A stretch of 64,000 bases of DNA from an uncultured Clostridia bacterium (lineage in GTDB: Bacteria > Bacillota > Clostridia > Christensenellales > CAG-138). The translations under genes were made by a program, and so were the position numbers. The stretch is taken from contig CALVWJ010000013.1 in assembly GCA_944366945.1 (NCBI GenBank), forward strand, positions 1 through 64,000. The letters run 5' to 3'. Positions 43,897 through 52,249 of this stretch are shown here, in pieces. A model generated the notes under the pieces. That model ran no database searches. It had not been told where the DNA came from and saw only the letters and a list, made by a program, of their open reading frames with translations. Positions within the stretch are counted from its first letter, which is position 1, and every line of letters starts with the position of its first letter.

Positions 43897-44799
43897 ATGA
43901 CCACAATTCAGAATCAGACCTTTGACCAGGAGCGGGCCCTATACGGCAGCCGGGATCTGCTGGTACGGAACTGCTCCTTCAACGGCCCCGCCGACGGAGA
44001 GAGCGCCTTTAAGGAATGTGTTGCCATCCAGGTGGAGCACTGCTTTTTCAACCTGCGCTACCCCTTCTGGCACGACCACGGCCTTGTGATCCGTAATAGC
44101 GAGATGACGGACAAATGCCGGGCGGCCCTGTGGTACTCGGACGGCATCACCATCGAGGACACCAAACTCCACGGCATCAAGGCTCTGCGGGAGTGCTCCG
44201 ATACGATGCTAAAGAACTGCTGCATTATTTCCCCGGAGTTCGGCTGGAACTCCCACAACGTGACCATGGAGTGCTGCGCCGCACAGAGTGAGTACTTCAT
44301 GATGCGAGGGACAGACCTGCGCTTCCGTAATGTCACCTTCCAGGGGAAATATTCCTTCCAATACATTGAGGACTCGGTGTTTGAGCACTGCTCCTTCGAC
44401 ACCAAGGATGCCTTCTGGCACGCGAAAAATGTGGTGGTACGCAACTGCATCGTGAAGGGAGAGTACCTCGCTTGGTACTGCGAGAACGTGACCTTTGACC
44501 ACTGTACCATCATCGGTACTCAGCCTCTTTGTTACTGCAAGGGGCTGAAGCTCATCGACTGCCGAATGGTGGACTGCGATTTGGCCTTTGAACGCAGCGA
44601 AGTGCAGGCCACCGTCACCACTCCTGTGGTGAGTATCAAGAATCCCCTTGCCGGCAGCCACATCACCTTGCCGGAGGTTGGAACGGTCATCCGGGACATC
44701 CCGGAGGCCGTCGGGGAGATCGTGATGGCAGCCCAAAATCAAGTGATCTGTGCGCAAACGAATGCACGGGAAAGCAGAGGCGGTGATGCGGTTGAGTAA
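43897..44799 (+). CDS. DUF3737 right-handed beta-helix protein
   Basis: A 300-residue protein of the DUF3737 family. It shows a repeating pattern of short strands such as LLVRNCSFNGPAD, IQVEHCFFN, VIRNSEM, ITIEDTKLHG, MLKNCCIISP and VVVRNCIV, typical of a right-handed parallel beta-helix, rich in Cys and aromatic residues. No signal peptide is visible, so it is cytoplasmic. Function is unknown; members are often near flavin or SDR genes. GGAGG precedes the ATG. Its end overlaps the next gene by 14 bases. Confidence 0.85.
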   Translation: MTTIQNQTFDQERALYGSRDLLVRNCSFNGPADGESAFKECVAIQVEHCFFNLRYPFWHDHGLVIRNSEMTDKCRAALWYSDGITIEDTKLHGIKALRECSDTMLKNCCIISPEFGWNSHNVTMECCAAQSEYFMMRGTDLRFRNVTFQGKYSFQYIEDSVFEHCSFDTKDAFWHAKNVVVRNCIVKGEYLAWYCENVTFDHCTIIGTQPLCYCKGLKLIDCRMVDCDLAFERSEVQATVTTPVVSIKNPLAGSHITLPEVGTVIRDIPEAVGEIVMAAQNQVICAQTNARESRGGDAVE

Positions 44800-45568
44800 A
44801 AAGACGATATTTTTTTTGCTGTGTTGCCTGTTGGCCTTGGCGCTGTTGCCCGGGTGCGGCAGCGGACAGCAGGCAGCTGGACACTCTTCTGATGGCTTAG
44901 AGGTCAGCCCACCTAAGCAATTCATGGAAGAAGCGCATCAGGGGGAAGAGCCGATACAGAGGGAAGTTCCGGCTCAGAAACCGAATGATTATGACAGCGG
45001 TGAAGCAGACCTCGTTCCAGTGGTTCCGCAGCTGCCCAGCATGTCTGTGGGGCAAACGGAGGAAACCATTCAACCGGAAAACGAGACGACAAGACCAAAC
45101 ATTGAACCCGCTGCGCCGCCGGTGCCGAAAACACCCAGCGGGGCTTCAGAACCCACGGAGCCGGCACCCGGAAATACGGCAGAGGAAAACACCGGGAGTG
45201 AGGAGGAAATCACAGAGATGAAGATGACTGTGCAAGTCGGAACCAGTACCTTTACCGCCACCCTGGAGGACAACGCCGCCGTGGGGGCGCTGGTGGAGAT
45301 GATGGAAAATGGGCCGGTGACCATCCAGATGAGCGACTATGCCGGCTTTGAAAAGGTTGGGGCCCTGGGAACCAACCTGCCCACCAGCAACAGCCAGATC
45401 ACCACCCAGGCGGGGGACATCGTTCTCTACCAGGGCAACCAGATCGTCATGTTCTATGGCTCCAACAGCTGGAGTTATACCCGGCTGGGTAGGATAGACG
45501 ACCTTACCGGCTGGACAGAGGCCTTGGGCGGTGGGGACATGTCGGTGACCTTTTCCTTGGGAGGGTGA
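44786..45568 (+). CDS. Lipoprotein with cyclophilin-like domain
   Basis: A 260-residue exported protein. Signal RLSKKTIFFLLCCLLALAL with lipobox LLPGC gives a membrane-anchored lipoprotein; a Pro/Glu/Thr-rich linker runs to about residue 145, and the C-terminal about 110 residues (VQVGTSTFTATLEDNAAVG; MSDYAGFEKVGALGTNLP; DIVLYQGNQIVMFYGSNSWSY) form a cyclophilin-like fold. These domains are not known to have proline isomerase activity. The start at 44786 overlaps the DUF3737 gene and removes a 12-residue non-signal extension. Stop is 3 bases before the flavin reductase start, so coupled. Confidence 0.85.
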   Translation: MRLSKKTIFFLLCCLLALALLPGCGSGQQAAGHSSDGLEVSPPKQFMEEAHQGEEPIQREVPAQKPNDYDSGEADLVPVVPQLPSMSVGQTEETIQPENETTRPNIEPAAPPVPKTPSGASEPTEPAPGNTAEENTGSEEEITEMKMTVQVGTSTFTATLEDNAAVGALVEMMENGPVTIQMSDYAGFEKVGALGTNLPTSNSQITTQAGDIVLYQGNQIVMFYGSNSWSYTRLGRIDDLTGWTEALGGGDMSVTFSLGG

Positions 45569-45571
45569 GCG

Positions 45572-46132
45572 ATGCAGATTCTTGTGCTAAACGGTAGCCC
45601 CCGCCCCCACGGCAACACCGCCGCCATGGTGGAAGCATTTCGGAGAGGTGCGGCGGAGAATGGTCACACCGTCGCAGTGGTGAACGTCTGCAAGAAGATT
45701 GCCGGATGCCTGGCCTGTGAGTACTGCCATCAGAAGGGTAGTGGCCATGAGCGGCAGTGCGTCCAAAAAGATGATATGCAGGAGATCTACCCTCTGCTGG
45801 ACGAGGCGGAGATGATCGTCTTGGCCTCTCCTGTTTATTATCACGGCTTTTCCGGCCAGCTCCAGTGCGCCATCAACCGCATCTATGCCCTAGACAAGCC
45901 CCAAAAGCTCAAAAAGGCAGCATTGATCCTATCCTCCGGCAGCGACCATGTGTATAGTGGTGCTATCTACGAGTATCAGAATTCCTTCCTCAACTACCTC
46001 CGCCTGGAGGATATGGGCATTTTTACAGCCTATGACAAGCAGAACAAGTCACCGGAGAAGCTGGAGGAACTCTATCAGTTTGGAAAGAGTTTGGCATTAG
46101 GTGTGCCGGCCAAGGTAGTTCGCACTTTATAA
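45572..46132 (+). CDS. NAD(P)H-dependent FMN reductase / flavodoxin-fold protein
   Basis: A 186-residue flavodoxin-fold protein. FMN-binding loop LNGSPRPHGNTAAMVEAF at the start, a CLACEYCHQKG cysteine pair near residue 46 typical of the iron-sulfur-less NADPH-FMN reductase group in Clostridia, and the second FMN loop VLASPVYYHGFSGQ near residue 89. It probably reduces FMN or quinone-like substrates for the other cargo enzymes. Begins 3 bases after the lipoprotein stop. Confidence 0.88.
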   Translation: MQILVLNGSPRPHGNTAAMVEAFRRGAAENGHTVAVVNVCKKIAGCLACEYCHQKGSGHERQCVQKDDMQEIYPLLDEAEMIVLASPVYYHGFSGQLQCAINRIYALDKPQKLKKAALILSSGSDHVYSGAIYEYQNSFLNYLRLEDMGIFTAYDKQNKSPEKLEELYQFGKSLALGVPAKVVRTL

Positions 46133-46213
46133 ATTAAGAAATTGCAGCGGAAAATCTCATCGATTTAAAGTAGCATTGTTGCGAAAAATATTGAAATCTG
46201 GAGGTAATGAAAC

Positions 46214-47209
46214 ATGTTGAAACCGGAAGAACTCCGTATGACCCAAGAGTGGGACAAAACCTTTTCCAAGAGTGACCGTGTGAACCACAAAAAGGTCACC
46301 TTTATCAACCGATATGGCATCACTCTGGCCGCGGACCAGTACACGCCGAAGCGCGCCCAGGGCAGGCTGCCCGCCGTGGCCGTCTGCGGACCCTTTGGGG
46401 CGGTGAAGGAGCAGTGCTCCGGCCTGTACGCCCAGACGCTGGCTGAGCGGGGTTTCGTAACCGTCGCCTTCGACCCCTCCTTTACCGGCGAGAGCGGTGG
46501 AAATCCCCGGTACACTGCTTCCCCGGACATCAATACCGAGGACTTCCAAGCGGCGGTTGATTTTCTCTCCGTTCAAGACAATGTGGACCCAGGGCGCATC
46601 GGTATCCTGGGTATCTGCGGCTGGGGTGGTCTGGCCCTAAACACGGCGGCCATCGACACCCGGATCAAGGCCACCGTGGTCTCCACCATGTACGACATGA
46701 GCCGCGTTGCTGCCAAAGGCTACTTTGACGAGGCGGACAGCGAGGAGGCCCGTCATCAAGCTCGGGAGGCTTACAATGCCGCTCGAACCACCATCTACCG
46801 CAGCGGCGACTATGGCCGGGTGGGCGGATGTATGCCCCTGCCTGTGCCGGAGGATGCTCCCTTCTTCGTGAAAGACTACAGCGAGTACTACAAGGGCCGG
46901 GCCTATCACGCCCGCTCTCTCAACTCCAACGAGGGCTGGAACACTATTGGCACTATGTCCTTCCTAAACCAGCCAATCCTCCAGTACACCAACGAGATCC
47001 GCTCCGCTGTGCTCATCATTCACGGGGAGAAGGCCCATTCCTGCTACATGGGCCGGGATGCTTATGCCCACATGATGGAGGGAAACTCGAACCCGGAGAA
47101 CAAGGAGCTGATGATCATCGCTGGTGCCGTGCATACGGATCTGTACGACAATCTGGAGGTCATCCCCTTCGATAAGATCCAGAACTTTTTCCGGACCTAT
47201 CTGAAGTGA
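46214..47209 (+). CDS. Alpha/beta hydrolase (dienelactone hydrolase-like)
   Basis: A 331-residue hydrolase. The nucleophile elbow reads ILGICGWGGLAL (about residues 135-146) with cysteine at the usual serine position, as in dienelactone hydrolases; the acid and histidine would be in AVLIIHGEKAHSCY and IAGAVHTDLYDN near the end. An early strand-turn (RLPAVAVCGPFGAVKEQ) forms the oxyanion region. The cytoplasmic enzyme acts on an unknown ester, lactone or peptide bond. GGAGG precedes the ATG. Confidence 0.85.
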   Translation: MLKPEELRMTQEWDKTFSKSDRVNHKKVTFINRYGITLAADQYTPKRAQGRLPAVAVCGPFGAVKEQCSGLYAQTLAERGFVTVAFDPSFTGESGGNPRYTASPDINTEDFQAAVDFLSVQDNVDPGRIGILGICGWGGLALNTAAIDTRIKATVVSTMYDMSRVAAKGYFDEADSEEARHQAREAYNAARTTIYRSGDYGRVGGCMPLPVPEDAPFFVKDYSEYYKGRAYHARSLNSNEGWNTIGTMSFLNQPILQYTNEIRSAVLIIHGEKAHSCYMGRDAYAHMMEGNSNPENKELMIIAGAVHTDLYDNLEVIPFDKIQNFFRTYLK

Positions 47210-47247
47210 TCCTGCAAAGAGCAAGCTGACAAGGAGGAAGAACAGCC

Positions 47248-47928
47248 GTGAAGAAACCCTATATCGTCTGCCACATGATGACCTCCCTGGACGGACGCAT
47301 CGACTGCGCCATGACAGAGCAGCTGCCTGGGGTGCAGGAGTACTACCAGACCCTTGAGGCGCTGCAAGCGCCTACCACCATTAGCGGCCGGGTGACCGCC
47401 CAGTTGGAGATGGCCCTGCCTGGAGAATTCCAGACCAGCGATCCCACCCCGGTGAGCAAGGAAGCCTTCTCCAAGAAAGCTGATGCACCCGGCTATGAGG
47501 TGGTGGTGGATACCCACGGCAAGCTCCTGTGGCCAGGTGACGGAGAGCAGGAAAAACCTCTCCTAATCCTCACCAGTGAGCAGGTGCCTCAAGAGTATCT
47601 GTCCTACCTGGACGGCCGGAATATCTCCTGGATCGTCACGGGAAAAGAACAGATCGATCTGGCTCGCGCCGTTGAGATCCTGGCGGCGGAGTTCGGGGTG
47701 GAGCGCATGGCAATTGTGGGCGGCTCCGCCATCAATACCAGCTTCCTGGACGCCGGCCTGCTGGATGAGGTCAGCATCCTCATCGGCGCCGGCATCGACG
47801 GTCGGGACGGCATGCCGGCGGTGTTCGACGGCCTGCCCAAGGCCCATTCGGTAATCCCCCTGCGTCTGACCGACGTCCAAAAATTTGACAGCGGCGCCGT
47901 ATGGATCAAGTACCGCATTCAGCAATAA
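47248..47928 (+). CDS. Dihydrofolate reductase-like (RibD C-terminal) protein
   Basis: A 226-residue protein of the RibD-C/DHFR superfamily. N-terminal VCHMMTSLDGRIDCAM is the family start, with RNISWIVTGKEQIDLARAVEIL and the NADP-binding IVGGSAINTSFLDAGLLDE near residue 152. Members reduce pteridine- or flavin-precursor-like substrates; it is not a canonical dihydrofolate reductase. Last gene of the cargo cluster, followed by remnant sequence and a terminator. AAGGAGGAAG precedes the ATG. Confidence 0.88.
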   Translation: MKKPYIVCHMMTSLDGRIDCAMTEQLPGVQEYYQTLEALQAPTTISGRVTAQLEMALPGEFQTSDPTPVSKEAFSKKADAPGYEVVVDTHGKLLWPGDGEQEKPLLILTSEQVPQEYLSYLDGRNISWIVTGKEQIDLARAVEILAAEFGVERMAIVGGSAINTSFLDAGLLDEVSILIGAGIDGRDGMPAVFDGLPKAHSVIPLRLTDVQKFDSGAVWIKYRIQQ

Positions 47929-48066
47929 CGCCGAATATAACAAAACATATCAGAAATAGGTGACGATATTGATGAGAGCTCCAACACAAAAAAGGCTAGG
48001 ATAAGGCGGGTTTTACCGCTTGTGCGGCGGACGCCCATGTCACTAAAAATGTTCCAACAACGCAGC

Positions 48067-48106
48067 AGCGAGCCATGCTCACAGAAGTGAGTTATGGCTC
48101 GCTTTT
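48067..48106 (+). terminator. Terminator after the cargo cluster
   Basis: Stem AGCGAGCCAT / ATGGCTCGCT with a 17-base loop followed by TTTTAATT. It lies about 140 bases after the last cargo gene. Confidence 0.75.
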
Positions 48107-48298
48107 AATTGGATTCATATCCCGTAAAGCCCGTTCTCTTGAACGCCCCGTTTCGTTCCGACTTGCTGCCAACCCGAACGAAACGAAAGGAGCCAATTAT
48201 GAACGGCAAATTATATTTTCATATAGCCACTGAAAGCCGGCCAGACCGAACCATTAGTGAACGAGCGGTGAGCGAAAGGGGAAGAAAAGAACTGCTCT

Positions 48299-48550
48299 CT
48301 GGTACGCAAATACACCCGCGCCCGCAAGCTCACGCCCCGGATGCTCAACGAGTTGGTTGAGAAGATCGAGGTTTACCATGCGGAGAAAATTGATGGAGTG
48401 TGGGAGCAGAGGCTTCTCATCCATTATAACTGCGTGGGAGAGATCACAATCCCCTAAACGCTGCCCCTGCCAATTCTTGATGTGACCGTCAATACCCGAA
48501 AGGGCGTGTTCGTCAACTACGCCCCAGCAGAGACGCCGGGTGAAAGCAAA
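48299..48550 (+). pseudogene. Large serine recombinase, C-terminal stump
   Basis: The frame reads LVRKYTRARKLTPRMLNELV, then EKIEVYHAEKIDGVWEQRL and IHYNCVGEITIP, which is the C-terminal DUF4368-like tail of the serine recombinases of Tn4451/Tn1549-related elements. It is interrupted by a TAA at 48455, then continues in the same frame with LDVTVNTRKGVFVNYAP, the usual end. No N-terminal resolvase domain or start is present. So only the last part survives; the stump would mark the right end of a former element whose left remnants are at 40.9-41.4 kb. Confidence 0.72.
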
Positions 48551-48554
48551 AAGA

Positions 48555-48599
48555 GACGAGTGTTCTTACAGCTTTTCAAATGCTATAAGAACACTCGTC
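48555..48599 (+). terminator. Hairpin after the recombinase stump
   Basis: Perfect 14-base inverted repeat, GACGAGTGTTCTTA and its complement, 17 bases apart. It is followed by ATGGG rather than T, so it may be a terminator on the opposite strand, or a structured element end. It lies inside the end of the stump's frame. Confidence 0.5.
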
Positions 48600-48764
48600 A
48601 TGGGATATCGCAACACTATAGATGTGCTCAACATTAGGATTCACATCCAAGACCAGACCGAATCCCGGCGAAGCGGAGCCAATTTGGAAAAGGGGGGATC
48701 ATAGCAGGGGGATGTTGCCTCCAAAATGTAAAAAATGCCGAAGAAAGGATAGCTCAATATGCCG

Positions 48765-49235
48765 TTATTGTCCATGCTTTCCTGTAATTAGAATAGGCTC
48801 GATTTTTACAACAGATAATCCGGATGTTTTTGGATCGCATTTTTCAAATCCGGCATTTATCATTTCTGGTGCCAGACCTCTCATAAAAAACATCATTGCT
48901 TCCAGCTTTTCTTTTTCGGATTCCACTATTGTAGCAGTCCCAAAAACAATTACGCTTTCATAGTTGCATGCCAGATTTTTTGGATCTAATTGGTGTTGGG
49001 AAACAACCGTAAAGCATACTTTGTTACATCTTCGAATGCCATCCAATTTATGACTCGTGGCTGATGAACAATGCAAATAAAGTGCTCCTGCCCAATACGC
49101 ATAATTAATTGGTACTCCGTACGGAAAACCATCATCTCCGCATACAGATAAGACTCCCCAGTTTTCTGATGCCAATACTTGCTTGACGGCAATGTCTGTC
49201 ATTTGACGTTCGCTTCGACGCATATTTCTTAGCAT
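48765..49235 (-). CDS. Pyridoxamine 5'-phosphate oxidase-like (NimA-type) flavin protein
   Basis: A 156-residue split-barrel flavin-binding protein. The start LRNMRRSERQMTDIAVKQVL and GVLSVCGDDGFPYGVPINYA are typical of the NimA/pyridoxamine-oxidase-like group in anaerobes; SHKLDGIRRCNKVCFTVV and CNYESVIVFGTATIV follow. Some relatives reduce nitroimidazoles, but resistance cannot be assumed. AGGAGGAAAG precedes the ATG. Located between the degraded element and the tRNA-Leu half, so probably original chromosomal or associated cargo. Confidence 0.85.
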   Translation of the reverse strand: MLRNMRRSERQMTDIAVKQVLASENWGVLSVCGDDGFPYGVPINYAYWAGALYLHCSSATSHKLDGIRRCNKVCFTVVSQHQLDPKNLACNYESVIVFGTATIVESEKEKLEAMMFFMRGLAPEMINAGFEKCDPKTSGLSVVKIEPILITGKHGQ

Positions 49236-49333
49236 ATTCTTTCCTCCTCTATGTCCAAATTATATCCACACAAATTATAAATGATAGATGCCACTGGTAA
49301 AACACCAGTGGCATCTACACCGTTTTGCTATTA

Positions 49334-49388
49334 TGGTGCCGAAGGTGGGACTCGAACCCACACGGTATCGCTACCAACGGATTTTGAG
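49334..49388 (-). tRNA. 3' half of tRNA-Leu, attachment-site type
   Basis: On the minus strand the sequence from CTCAAAATCCG through TTCGAGTCC to CTTCGGCACCA matches the 3' half of a class II tRNA-Leu with CAA anticodon (variable arm, T loop, acceptor, CCA). The 5' side does not continue as tRNA: the anticodon stem cannot pair and the D arm is missing. The break is at the anticodon loop, as expected for an element integrated into tRNA-Leu whose other end keeps the intact gene. So this is a probable att repeat and the left boundary of the element running to the right. Confidence 0.8.
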
Positions 49389-49769
49389 TTTTTGCCTCCG
49401 CTATGCATCTATTGGTTTGCATAGGTATCGAGTGGAATCAAAAGTCCATCATCAAATCGCAAAACCGCCCGACTTTAGGGCGTTTCCTCCGAAAATCCGA
49501 GACGTTATCGGGCGTTTTCGTTCCAATGTACTGCGCCACATTTTGTAAGCGTTTTTAGCATGTTGGAGGGATATTGGAGGGATGTCGGAGAAGTCCATCG
49601 AGGAAGTAAACGTAGTGAATAACCACTAGATTATGAATCTAGCAAGGAGGCAGACAAGAAAACACATGCCAAGCAAGCCAAATCATCCGTTGTTGACAAT
49701 AAAACATTTGTCTGCTGAGTGGATGCAAATCAGTATCATCCAGTTGGAAGAATACAGGAGGGATGCTCT
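49389..49769. other. Left end of the integrated element, noncoding
   Basis: About 380 bases with no convincing gene. It holds a GCCC/GGGC hairpin near 49469-49485, two nearly identical TTGGAGGGAT words at 49564 and 49574, and a possible -35 TTGACA at 49695. No integrase gene is found next to the att site, so the integrase is expected at the far end beyond the window. Confidence 0.5.
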
Positions 49770-50015
49770 TTGGCAAGCAAGAGAGATTATTACAATAAGC
49801 TGTTTGAGAATTACCCAGACGTTGTGAACACAAAACAATTTAGAGAGATGCTTGGCGGCATCAATGAGAAGACAGCCGTAGGCCTTTTACGCCAAGATCA
49901 TGTCAAACACTTTCGTATACGGAATGCCTATATAATCCCAAAGGTTTGGGTTATAGACTATGTGCTGAGCGAGCATTATGCGAAATATAAAAATGAGCTG
50001 TCAGTGAAGATTTAA
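49770..50015 (+). CDS. Element-encoded DNA-binding protein, Xis-like
   Basis: An 81-residue protein with a helix-turn-helix pattern: YPDVVNTKQFREMLGGINEKTAVGLLRQ (about residues 15-42) then VKHFRIRNAYIIPKVWVIDYVLSEHY. Proteins of this type sit at the end of Tn1549-like elements and probably act as excisionase-like or regulatory factors. The TTG start at 49770 is chosen because AGGAGGG lies 7 bases upstream; an ATG at 49719 would add 17 residues with no family look. It lies 66 bases before parA. Confidence 0.72.
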   Translation: MASKRDYYNKLFENYPDVVNTKQFREMLGGINEKTAVGLLRQDHVKHFRIRNAYIIPKVWVIDYVLSEHYAKYKNELSVKI

Positions 50016-50080
50016 CACGATAAGAGCCACACAAGTTGGCTCTTTCCTTTCAAGTATATTTCACAAAGGAGGACAACCAC

Positions 50081-50899
50081 ATGACCAAAGTAATCGCCCT
50101 GGCCAACCAGAAGGGAGGAGTGGGTAAAACGACAACAGCCGTCAATCTCGGCATCGGGCTTGCAAGGCAAGGAAAGAAGGTATTGCTCATTGACGCAGAC
50201 GCACAGGGCAATCTTACAGATTCTCTCGGTTGGAACGAGCCGGATAAGCTTCCGGTTTCCCTGGCTACCATTATGAGCAAGGTTATCATGGAGGAGTCTA
50301 TCGTGCCGGATGAAGGGATCTTGCACCATGCAGAGGGCGTTGATCTTATGCCCGCAAATATCGAGCTTTCCGCTTTGGAGGTATCGCTCGTAAACGCCAT
50401 GAGCCGAGAAAGCGTACTGCGGAACTATCTGAAAGAGGTAAAGGGCAAGTATGATTATGTTCTCATTGACTGTATGCCCTCCCTTGGTATGATAACCGTC
50501 AATGCCCTTGCGGCGGCGGATAGCATCATTATTCCAGTACAAAGCCACTATCTCCCCGCGAAGGGGATGAGCCAGCTTTTGCAGACCATCAACCGGGTCA
50601 AAAAGAACATCAATCCCAACCTCAAAATCGAGGGCGTTTTGCTCACAATGGTAGATAACCGCACGAACTTTGCAAAGGATATCGCATATATGCTCCGAAA
50701 CAATTATGGCGATAAACTCCATGTATTCAAAACGGAGATACCCCTTGCTATCAAAGCAGCGGAAACCAGCGCGGAGGGCAAGAGTATCTATATCCACGAT
50801 GCTCACGGCAAAGCGGCGACAGCATACGAGGCTTTGACAAAGGAGGTTTTAAGCGATGGCAGAAAACAGAAGAAACATAAAGCTGACCTCGCTCGATGA
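50081..50899 (+). CDS. parA: ParA family partition ATPase
   Basis: A 272-residue ParA/Soj ATPase. The deviant Walker motif VIALANQKGGVGKTTTAVNLG is at residues 4-24; Walker A' IDADAQGNLTDSLG and a Walker B-like YDYVLIDCMPSLGMITVN follow. AAAGGAGGACAACC precedes the ATG at 50081, so 15 upstream codons are not used. ParA moves DNA with ParB; on integrative elements it is thought to help the excised circle persist. ParB overlaps its end by 44 bases. Confidence 0.95.
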   Translation: MTKVIALANQKGGVGKTTTAVNLGIGLARQGKKVLLIDADAQGNLTDSLGWNEPDKLPVSLATIMSKVIMEESIVPDEGILHHAEGVDLMPANIELSALEVSLVNAMSRESVLRNYLKEVKGKYDYVLIDCMPSLGMITVNALAAADSIIIPVQSHYLPAKGMSQLLQTINRVKKNINPNLKIEGVLLTMVDNRTNFAKDIAYMLRNNYGDKLHVFKTEIPLAIKAAETSAEGKSIYIHDAHGKAATAYEALTKEVLSDGRKQKKHKADLAR

Positions 50900-51788
50900 C
50901 CTGTTTTCCACGGAGGAAAGCCGTGCCGAAGAGGAAAAGGAGCGCATACAGGAGATTCCTATAGCGGAGATAGACGGGTTCCCCGAGCATCCCTTCCATG
51001 TGGATGTGGACGACGCTATGCGCGAGATGGTGGAGAGTATCAAGCGATTTGGTGTGCTATCACCCGCTGTGGCACGGCAAAAGGAGGACGGGCGATATGA
51101 GCTGATCAGCGGGCATCGGCGCAAAAAGGCGTGCGAGCTTGCGGGCATTGAGAAAATGCCTGTCATCGTCCGCAATATGGATCGAGATGAAGCCATCATC
51201 TTTATGGTTGATTCCAACCTGCAACGGGAACGCCTTCTTCCGAGCGAGAAGGCGTTTTCATATAAAATGAAACTCGACGCAATGAAGCGAAAACAAGGTG
51301 AAAGAACGGATTTAACCTCTGCACCAATGGTGCAGAAGTTGACTTCCCGTGAAGTGCTTGCAGAAAAAAGCGGGGATAGCCATGAGCAAGTGCGCCGCTA
51401 TATTCGCCTCACCGAGCTTACGTCCGACCTGCTGCAAATGGTGGATGAAGGCAAAATTGCGTTTCGGCCTGCTGTGGAGTTGTCGTATCTGTCCAAAGAG
51501 GAGCAGGCTTCCCTGCTCATGACGATGGAAAGCGAAATCTGCACTCCGTCGCTTGCGCAAGCTATCAAAATCAAGAAGTTCAGTCAAGAGGGCAGGCTGA
51601 ACGACGATGTAATACTCTCTATACTTTCCGAGGAAAAACCGAATCAAAAGGAGGTCTACAAGCTGCCGAAGGAGCGCCTCGATAAATACTTTCCAAGGGG
51701 GACGCCGCCCGAAAAAATAGAAGAAATCATATTCAAGGCGCTGGAGCTTTACCGAAAACGGGAGCGCAGCAGAGAAAAGGAACGCTGA
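50856..51788 (+). CDS. parB: ParB family partition protein
   Basis: A 310-residue ParB. The ParB/Srx nuclease-like domain shows IPIAEIDGFPEHPFHVDVDD, LSPAVARQKEDGRYELISGHRRKKACELAG near residue 68 (the GHRR motif), and a following helix-turn-helix region (SREVLAEKSGDSHEQVRRYIRLTEL near 168). The start overlaps parA by 44 bases with AAAGGAGG within parA. The binding site (parS) was not found by eye. The pair belongs to the conjugative element maintenance module. Confidence 0.93.
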   Translation: MAENRRNIKLTSLDDLFSTEESRAEEEKERIQEIPIAEIDGFPEHPFHVDVDDAMREMVESIKRFGVLSPAVARQKEDGRYELISGHRRKKACELAGIEKMPVIVRNMDRDEAIIFMVDSNLQRERLLPSEKAFSYKMKLDAMKRKQGERTDLTSAPMVQKLTSREVLAEKSGDSHEQVRRYIRLTELTSDLLQMVDEGKIAFRPAVELSYLSKEEQASLLMTMESEICTPSLAQAIKIKKFSQEGRLNDDVILSILSEEKPNQKEVYKLPKERLDKYFPRGTPPEKIEEIIFKALELYRKRERSREKER

Positions 51789-51849
51789 GCGTCCGTGCTG
51801 ACGAGCATGGACGCTTTTTCTGTGTACTGAAGTAAAAGGAGGTGCGTGT

Positions 51850-52035
51850 ATGCTGTTCACCGAGGGCAAAGACAGAAACTACGAGCGCATGATGCAGGGA
51901 AAACCGGGCTTTCAGCGCAACAGGCGCAGAACGGTTTTACCAAATGCTAAGCAGAGGGATTGCCCCCATTGCCTTTACTACAATGAAACGCTGAAAAAGT
52001 GCAATCTTGAAACGTGCATTGTGTTCCCAAAATGA
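51850..52035 (+). CDS. Small Cys-rich element protein
   Basis: A 61-residue protein starting MLFTEGKDRNYERMMQGKPG with a four-cysteine patch CPHCLYYNETLKKCNLETC near the end that could bind zinc. AAAGGAGGTGCG precedes the ATG. It follows parB by 61 bases and precedes the CnaB protein. Small proteins of this kind recur in Tn1549-like elements; function unknown. Confidence 0.6.
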   Translation: MLFTEGKDRNYERMMQGKPGFQRNRRRTVLPNAKQRDCPHCLYYNETLKKCNLETCIVFPK

Positions 52036-52196
52036 ATCTTATGCCAAGGGGGTGGTCTGTCCATTTACCGGAATTGCATCGGCTGTGCCTGGAACAAGTC
52101 CCTTCCCCCGTACCCCCAACCCTTGATACTCCCCGGTAAACTTACTAACCGAAAAGAGAAATGCAGAAGGCTTATTCGAGTTTAAGCCAATATTCA

Positions 52197-52220
52197 AGCG
52201 CCATAAGGTGCTTTTTATAT
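52197..52220 (+). terminator. Short terminator upstream of the CnaB surface protein gene
   Basis: Stem GCGCC / GGTGC with an ATAA loop followed by TTTTTAT. It separates parB/small-protein transcription from the surface protein gene. Weak stem, so confidence is moderate. Confidence 0.5.
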
Positions 52221-52249
52221 ACACAAAATACTATTTGGAGGCAATCAAC

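Noticed and set aside
49288..49548. An 86-codon plus-strand frame containing PKVGLEPTRYRYQRIL
   Set aside because: This is the typical translation of the reverse complement of a tRNA-Leu 3' half, not a protein.
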